From Clostridia bacterium (lineage in GTDB: Bacteria > Bacillota > Clostridia > Christensenellales > Aristaeellaceae): a DNA stretch of 64,000 nt. Position numbers and translations under genes: made by a program. The notes under the pieces were generated by a model, which had not been told where the DNA came from, made no database searches, and saw nothing but the letters and a program-made list of their open reading frames with translations. Every line of letters starts with the position of its first letter. The stretch's first letter is position 1. This document shows positions 58,887 through 64,000 of the stretch, piece by piece. The DNA lies in the NCBI GenBank assembly GCA_017433405.1, contig JAFRHH010000033.1, positions 1-64,000 on the forward strand, in the 5' to 3' direction.

Positions 58887-59941
58887 TTTCTCACCTCCGT
58901 TTTACGGGTCAGGGCGTAGAGGATCATGCCGTTGGAGGCGATGACCCGGACGACCTCGCTGACGTCGGAATGAATGACGGAGTTCATGACCGTCGGCGTC
59001 ATGGTCACGATGCCCTGGAAGAGAATGGTGCCGATGACGACGTTAAGAATCGTGGCCTTGTTGACGGTGGCCCCGCCGATCAGGATCGCGGAAACCGCCG
59101 GCAGCGCCATATTGAAGGGCGCCATATACAGCTGAATAAAGCCGAAGCCCTGCTGATAGATCAGGATGCCGATCGCCGCCAGCCAGGTGCTCATAATTAC
59201 GCTCAAAAGCCGGATCCGGTCCACCTGAATCCCGGCCGCCCGGGCAAACTCCGGATTGGAGCCCACGGCGGTCATCGCCGTCCCGGTCTTCGTGCGCAGG
59301 AAGGCCCACATGCCCAGGGCCAGCAGGGCGAACACCAGCAGCGCGCCGACCGGAATCGAAATCTTGCCGATATTGATCTGCAGGAAGCCGGAGAGCACCT
59401 TGTCATAATAGCCTTCCAGGGAGATCGTGGTTCGCAGGCCCTTCCCCGCCAGGCCCCAGACCATATCCGGCTTCGTATAGGGCAGCAGGAGCCACATCAT
59501 GCACATGAAGGAGACCGAGGAAAAGCCCACATAGGTGGCGATCATCATCTCCCCGCCCTTGATGCGGTTCAGGAGCCAGCCGTAGCCCGTGCCGAAGAGC
59601 AGGGCGAAGGGCGTCGAAATGATCACGGCCATCAGGAAGCTCACGGGGCCCGTAAAGCCGAACTCCAGGCTCAGCGTCGCCCCCAGCAGGCCGGAGATGA
59701 TCCCCAGGGGCAGGCCGAAGTTCAGCCCGCAGCCCGAATGCACCATCGGCACCATCGCCAGCACCAGCACCGCGTTCCAGCTGAAGCGGTTGATCACGTT
59801 GGTAATCTGCATGGGCAGATCCGCCCCGACGATGGGCGAGGCGATAAACATCGCCAGCAGAAACCCGGAAATAATCAGCCGCGGCAGGCCGAAGGAAGCG
59901 GCCGCGGCCTTGATCCGCGACCCGATTGTCTTCTCACTCAT
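58883..59941 (-). CDS. ABC transporter permease (RbsC type), first
   Basis: A 352-residue permease of the same class: GLNFGLPLGIISGLLGA and AVGSNPEFARAAGIQVDRIRL (coupling loop). Stop and next start overlap (ATGA). It is 11 bases after the ATPase gene. Confidence 0.92.
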   Translation of the reverse strand: MSEKTIGSRIKAAAASFGLPRLIISGFLLAMFIASPIVGADLPMQITNVINRFSWNAVLVLAMVPMVHSGCGLNFGLPLGIISGLLGATLSLEFGFTGPVSFLMAVIISTPFALLFGTGYGWLLNRIKGGEMMIATYVGFSSVSFMCMMWLLLPYTKPDMVWGLAGKGLRTTISLEGYYDKVLSGFLQINIGKISIPVGALLVFALLALGMWAFLRTKTGTAMTAVGSNPEFARAAGIQVDRIRLLSVIMSTWLAAIGILIYQQGFGFIQLYMAPFNMALPAVSAILIGGATVNKATILNVVIGTILFQGIVTMTPTVMNSVIHSDVSEVVRVIASNGMILYALTRKTEVRK

Positions 59942-59952
59942 CCACTCTTACC

Positions 59953-61539
59953 TCACTTGACTCCGCTGACCATCAGCATGCCGAAGTCCTCGGCGGAGGC
60001 CGTCGCCGGCAGAATGCCGGACACCTTTCCGCCCGAGACGATCGCGATCCGGTCGCAGGTCTGCCGAAGCTCCTCCAGCTCGGAGGAAATCATAACGATG
60101 GTCACGCCCTTCTCCCGGTTGAATTTCTTCAGCGCGGAAAGCACCAGCGCCTTCGCGCCGACGTCGATTCCCCGGGTCGGCTCCGACACGAACAGGAACC
60201 CCGGCTCCAGGGCGAAGGCCTTGGCCAGGCAGACCTTCTGCTGGTTTCCGCCGGAAAGCTCCCGGGCCTTCTGGCGGGAGCTGGTGCAGCGGATGGCCAG
60301 CTCTCCGATATAGCGCTCCGTAATCTCCCGGATCGCCTGCTCGTCCCGGAAGCGGATCAGCCCGCCCAGCCGGGACTTCAGGAAGCGGTTCTGAATCTGC
60401 ATCGCCGGGAAGGCAATGTTCCATTCCAGGGATTCGTCCAGCAGGAGCCCCACCTGCCGCCGGTCCTCCGAAACGAAGGCCATTCCGGCGTTCAGGCATT
60501 CCCGCGGATGATTCAGGGGAATCGGCTTCCCCCGCAGGAGCACTTCGCCGCCGGCCTCGTACAGGCCCATCACCCCGTTGGGAATGCCCAGCTTGCCCTG
60601 GCCGGCCAGCCCGCCGATTCCGAGGATCTCGCCCTCCCTGACGTCCAGGCTGACGTTGCGCACGGTCTCTCCCGGCATGTCCACCCACAGCTTCCTGATC
60701 GACAGGGCGACAGGCGCGTCCGCGAGATCCCGGATTTCCTCCCGCTCGATGCCGGCGATGCTCCGGCCGACCATCTGCCGGGTAATATTCGCCACGTTGG
60801 TCTCCCCGGCGGTGGTGTCGCTGACCACGGTGCCGTCCCGCATGATCAGGACCCGGTCGCAGACGTTCAGGATCTCCTCGAGCCGGTGGGTAATAAAGAT
60901 CACGGAAATTCCCCGGGACGCCATGCCCCGGATGGAATCCAGCAGCGCCTCCGCTTCCTTTTCCGTCAGCACCGCCGTCGGCTCGTCCAGGATCAAAAGC
61001 TTCAGGTGCTCCTTGCTCAGCTCCCGCGCGATCTCCGTGAACTGCTTATGGCCGACGGGCATGTCGTGAATCAGCATGCCGCCGTCGATATGCACGCCCA
61101 TCTTTTCGATGGCCGCCTCGGAAACCGCCGTCATCTTCTTTCGGTCGACGGTATTCATCCGGTCCCCGAAGATCTCCGAGATCACGCTCTTTCGAACCGG
61201 TTCCCGGTTCAGCACGATGTTCTCGGCCGCGGTAAAGCCCGGAATCAGGGAAAACTCCTGGTGCACCATGCCGATCCCGGCCGCCAGGGCGTCGAAGGGG
61301 TTGCGAAAGACCGCCTTCCGGCCGTTGATCAGCACGTCCCCCTCGTATCCCCCGGTTTCCTGGATCACATCCATTCCGAAAAGGATCTTCATCAGCGTCG
61401 ATTTTCCCGCGCCGTTCTCCCCCACCAGGCCGAGGACCTCGCCCTCCTGCAGCTGAAGGTTGATATCCTTCAAAACCGTGTTGCCGAAGAAATCCTTCCG
61501 GATGTTTCGCATTTCCAGCAGCGGTGTCTGTTGATTCAT
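59953..61539 (-). CDS. Sugar-type ABC transporter ATPase with two ABC domains
   Basis: A 528-residue RbsA/MglA-like ATPase. The first domain has Walker A GENGAGKST, the MglA-like PVGHKQFTEIARE in place of the usual signature, and Walker B LLILDEPTA; the second has a changed P-loop (GLAGQGKLG) but intact signature LSGGNQQK. One hydrolysing site therefore seems likely, as in RbsA. Confidence 0.94.
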   Translation of the reverse strand: MNQQTPLLEMRNIRKDFFGNTVLKDINLQLQEGEVLGLVGENGAGKSTLMKILFGMDVIQETGGYEGDVLINGRKAVFRNPFDALAAGIGMVHQEFSLIPGFTAAENIVLNREPVRKSVISEIFGDRMNTVDRKKMTAVSEAAIEKMGVHIDGGMLIHDMPVGHKQFTEIARELSKEHLKLLILDEPTAVLTEKEAEALLDSIRGMASRGISVIFITHRLEEILNVCDRVLIMRDGTVVSDTTAGETNVANITRQMVGRSIAGIEREEIRDLADAPVALSIRKLWVDMPGETVRNVSLDVREGEILGIGGLAGQGKLGIPNGVMGLYEAGGEVLLRGKPIPLNHPRECLNAGMAFVSEDRRQVGLLLDESLEWNIAFPAMQIQNRFLKSRLGGLIRFRDEQAIREITERYIGELAIRCTSSRQKARELSGGNQQKVCLAKAFALEPGFLFVSEPTRGIDVGAKALVLSALKKFNREKGVTIVMISSELEELRQTCDRIAIVSGGKVSGILPATASAEDFGMLMVSGVK

Positions 61540-61587
61540 GAAAGACCATCCTATCCCGTCCAGCGGACGGTTCCGTTTTCAGAAAAA

Positions 61588-61613
61588 CAGGGGGAGGCGT
61601 AACCTCCCCCCTG
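61588..61613. terminator. GC-rich hairpin between binding-protein and ATPase genes
   Basis: CAGGGGGAGG-CGTAA-CCTCCCCCCTG. No T-run. As with the amino acid transporter, it comes directly after the binding-protein gene, favouring a role in unequal expression. Confidence 0.7.
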
Positions 61614-61629
61614 GATTCCAAAGGGTATT

Positions 61630-62829
61630 TTACTTCACGGTGAAGTACTTCTCGGGCACTTCAACCTCGGTGGCGCCCATGTAGCGGCCGGGGTTGCCCA
61701 TGATGTAGGTATCCTGATAGACCAGGAAGACGTTCTCGCTCTTGACGCCGGTTTCGGCGTTGGTGTAGTTGGAGCCGTTCCACTGCGCCTTCGGGGAATA
61801 TTCCTGCAGGGCCCTGGAGATATCGTCGATATCGGCCAGCTCGCTCTCGCCCTTGATCACGTTATAGGCGTGCTGGGCCAGACCGGCGGAAACCACGTAG
61901 CCGTAGCTGTAGGCCCAGGTGCCGAACCGGCCGGCGCCGCCCTTTTCCACCACGGCGGATTCAACCGTCGCCAGGATCTTTTCAAAGTCGCCGCCCGCTT
62001 CGGTCAGATCCACGCCCAGGGCGCCCGGATATCCCATCAGGGGAGAGGGCAGGTCCGCCTCGATGAAGTATCCGCCGTAGGCCAGCAGCTGCTTCAGCAG
62101 GGGCTCGGTATGGGCGTCGTTGGTGCAGAAGTAGGCGGAATTCTTGCCGTACTTCTCGATCCATTCGGGCGCCTTCTCCAGAATGTAGGCCTGGGCGCCG
62201 GGGACGCCGACGTCGGTGGTGGGATCGGGAGCGGTCTCCAGCACGAAGTTCATGCCGAACTCCTCGCAGGCGGCCTTCATGATCGCCACCCGGCGGCTCA
62301 TGGTTTCGTAGCTCATGTGGCGGGGGAAGGAGATATGCACGAAGGTATCGCAGCCCAGCTCGTGCGCGGTCCGGATCATCAGATAGCCGCGGGCGACGAA
62401 GTCGTTGTTGCTGACCAGGTCGGCCGCCTCGCCGATCACGGGCAGATCCTCATGGGACTCGCCGGCGATGCACAGGATATCCGGGCGGCGCTCCTTGATC
62501 TGCCGGAAGGCCTCCGCGGTTCCGGGAACCGCCTGGTTCACGATAATCGCCTTCATCTCGGGATCGTCTGACAGGTTCACGATGGTCTGAATGGTGGTCT
62601 CCAGCTCCTCGGTGAAGTTGTCGGGATAGATCGCCAGTTTGACCCGATCCTCACCGTACTTGGCCTGGAAGGCCTCGGCGCCGCGGCGGTCATCCTCGGA
62701 CTGGGAAACGGACCCGGTCACGATGCCGATGTGGAAGGTATCGCCTTCTGCGGACGCGGCAGCCATCAGGCCGGCGGCCACCGTCATCAGCATGGCCAGG
62801 GCCAGCACAAGGCTCAGAAACTTTTTCAT
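61630..62829 (-). CDS. DUF3798-type ABC binding protein
   Basis: A 399-residue exported protein, signal peptide (KKFLSLVLALAMLMTVAAGLMAAASAEG; no lipobox), matching DUF3798: HIGIVTGSVSQSEDDRRGAEAF, VNQAVPGTAEAFRQIKE, FPRHMSYETMSRRV. The fold is like periplasmic-binding-protein type 1 (ribose-type), but the family's ligand is unknown. It heads an operon with ATPase, two permeases and DUF6672. The start uses AAAGGAGCAG. Confidence 0.9.
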   Translation of the reverse strand: MKKFLSLVLALAMLMTVAAGLMAAASAEGDTFHIGIVTGSVSQSEDDRRGAEAFQAKYGEDRVKLAIYPDNFTEELETTIQTIVNLSDDPEMKAIIVNQAVPGTAEAFRQIKERRPDILCIAGESHEDLPVIGEAADLVSNNDFVARGYLMIRTAHELGCDTFVHISFPRHMSYETMSRRVAIMKAACEEFGMNFVLETAPDPTTDVGVPGAQAYILEKAPEWIEKYGKNSAYFCTNDAHTEPLLKQLLAYGGYFIEADLPSPLMGYPGALGVDLTEAGGDFEKILATVESAVVEKGGAGRFGTWAYSYGYVVSAGLAQHAYNVIKGESELADIDDISRALQEYSPKAQWNGSNYTNAETGVKSENVFLVYQDTYIMGNPGRYMGATEVEVPEKYFTVK

Positions 62830-62990
62830 GGAAACTGCTCCTTTTTCGTTAAATTTTGGCATAGCCAATACAGATGATTATTGTATCAGCTTTCCCGCCG
62901 GGTGATTCAGTTTTTTTTGATAAAAAACAGAAAAAATACAGAGATGCGAAAAATCGCCGGCCCCGGGGCCGGGATCGTTCGCGTCTCCGC

Positions 62991-63674
62991 CTATTCCAGC
63001 AGCCATTCCAGCTCCTCGCCTTTGCAGCCGGGGCAGCGCCCGGCGTCCCGCCGGTCCTCGAAGACCCGGCCGCACCGGGCGCACCGGCGCTTCAGCAGAT
63101 AGCTCCGGAAGGGGTAGAGCACGGCGTCCGCCATCTCCGCCGAAAGAAAGGACCGGTCCTCCGCCAGGGTTTCGAGGCGCCGCATCCAGGCGGAACGGCT
63201 CAGGCCGAAGAGCGGCGCCCGGGCCTGGCGTGGGCGGTTATAGCGGATCACGTCCACCAGCGGAACCGGCGCCAGCAGGTTCCGGGCGAAGATATCCGCC
63301 TCCGCCTCCAGCCCGCTGTCAGCGCTGAAGCCGGGGCTCATCTGGTCCGGATAGTCCCGGAAGTGATTCAGGAAAAGATGGCCCAGCTCATGGGCGACCG
63401 CCCAGCGGAGGCGTCCGGCGTCCTGCACCTCATCCCGGTAAATCACGCAGAAGCCGGGGTAGGAAATGGTAGTCGCGTGGGACATGCCCAGCGCGGCGTT
63501 CAGGTTCCAGGGATCCCAGGCGGCGTTTTGGGTGACTTGGGAAAATGGCAGCACCGAAATGCCGGCCGAGGCGGCGACAGCGATGGGATCCACCGGCAGG
63601 CGGTCGGCCTGACTGTCCTCAAGCACCGCGCAGGCATAGCGAAGCGCGGCGTCTATCCGGGGCGTAAACGCCAT
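62991..63674 (-). CDS. ImmA/IrrE-family metallopeptidase with zinc ribbon
   Basis: A 227-residue protein. The peptidase domain has HELGHLFLNH (about 95) and an AEADIFARNLLAP helix with the third zinc ligand. The end holds CARC and CPGC pairs, a zinc ribbon. ImmA-type enzymes cut phage or ICE repressors; IrrE/PprI-type respond to DNA damage. No repressor or mobile element gene is beside it here. The start follows AGGAGGCGC. Confidence 0.88.
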   Translation of the reverse strand: MAFTPRIDAALRYACAVLEDSQADRLPVDPIAVAASAGISVLPFSQVTQNAAWDPWNLNAALGMSHATTISYPGFCVIYRDEVQDAGRLRWAVAHELGHLFLNHFRDYPDQMSPGFSADSGLEAEADIFARNLLAPVPLVDVIRYNRPRQARAPLFGLSRSAWMRRLETLAEDRSFLSAEMADAVLYPFRSYLLKRRCARCGRVFEDRRDAGRCPGCKGEELEWLLE

Positions 63675-63699
63675 GATTCCCGCGCCTCCTTTCCGCCTG

Positions 63700-64000
63700 T
63701 CAGACAGCCCCGTGACGGGACCGGTTTTTGTGTTCGTACATGGCCTTGTCCGCGCGGGACAGCACATGGTCAGCGCTTTGATCCTCCCCGGGCTGGAAGA
63801 CCGCCAGCCCGTGGGCGACGCTGATCTTTTCCCAGGGCTTCACGTCGGCGCTGTTCCGAACCCGGGCCATCCGGTCAAAGAGGCCGATGAGCTCCTCCCG
63901 CTTCTGATAGTCGTCCTGCAGCAGAATGACGCAGAACTCGTCCCCGCCCAGCCGGAAGACCGGGCTGTGGGCGAAGACTTTGCAGATCAGCTGGCAGGCG
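63700..64000 (-). CDS. GGDEF-domain protein (diguanylate cyclase), N-terminus beyond the right edge
   Basis: 100 codons of the C-terminus are visible. FRLGGDEFCVIL is the intact active-site motif of diguanylate cyclases, and the late SVAHGLAVF and ADKAMYEHKN are typical. An inhibitory RxxD site is not seen in the visible part. Sensory domains lie outside the window. It implies c-di-GMP signalling. Confidence 0.93.
   Translation of the reverse strand, partial: ACQLICKVFAHSPVFRLGGDEFCVILLQDDYQKREELIGLFDRMARVRNSADVKPWEKISVAHGLAVFQPGEDQSADHVLSRADKAMYEHKNRSRHGAV

Noticed and set aside
62991..63674. Prophage or integrative element marked by the ImmA/IrrE gene
   Set aside because: No integrase, repressor, relaxase or attachment repeats are seen nearby.

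Overview
The window is high-GC DNA that looks like a chromosomal segment of an anaerobic Firmicute of class Clostridia, probably a gut or rumen lineage. This rests on gene content: ECF-type BioY and RibU, an FMN riboswitch, oligoendopeptidase F, glycogen synthase, NADP-type glutamate dehydrogenase, a TM1266-family protein, 4Fe-4S aldo/keto reductase, CotH, Rpn-type nuclease and a Phd/VapC pair. I saw no rRNA, tRNA, CRISPR array or prophage. Taxonomy below class is not supported.

Layout. 1-3 kb holds mobile-type genes: a transposase fragment running off the left edge, a small coupled ORF, a REP-associated (Y1/HUH) transposase and an Rpn nuclease. 3-17.9 kb carries an orphan solute-binding protein, GH2 glycosidase, two aldo/keto reductases, a serine hydrolase, membrane proteins, thioesterase, pepF and glgA. 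18-22.5 kb holds bioY-birA, with a BirA-type operator between them, and a PreA-like flavo-iron-sulfur enzyme. 22.5-31.8 kb has an MMPL exporter with its lipoprotein partner and divergent TetR regulator, uxuA, riboswitch-controlled ribU, and gdhA with a TM1266-family gene. 31.8-38.5 kb has CotH, a polar amino acid ABC transporter, and a thiol/peroxide cluster (OhrR-like regulator, thioredoxin, thioredoxin reductase-like protein, glutathione peroxidase). 38.5-46.8 kb has HAD and alpha/beta hydrolases, DUF4037, GH29 fucosidase, a TPR protein, an asparaginase remnant, a toxin-antitoxin pair, a secreted phosphatidylserine decarboxylase-like protein and a Nudix hydrolase. 46.8-57.1 kb has a MacB/FtsX-type ABC pair with operators, a metallopeptidase-like protein, a condensation-domain protein next to an adenylate-forming enzyme fused to a degenerate GHKL/RsbW-like domain, a split chromate transporter and a CNNM/CorC protein. 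57.2-62.8 kb is a five-gene ABC operon with a DUF3798-type binding protein. The right edge has an ImmA/IrrE peptidase and a partial GGDEF protein.

The most unusual feature is a set of dispersed intergenic repeats. Family A (about 93 bp) contains two hairpins and ends in a Shine-Dalgarno sequence; at several genes (GH2, serine hydrolase, yczE-like, birA, trxB-like) that end lies directly before the start codon. Its other end can run into the preceding gene, so BirA and the CNNM protein carry C-terminal tails translated from the repeat. Family B (AAGACA...GATACGTCCCC...TGTCTT) sits mostly just after stop codons and may be the substrate of the REP-type transposase at 805-1548. Families C and D have two or three copies each.
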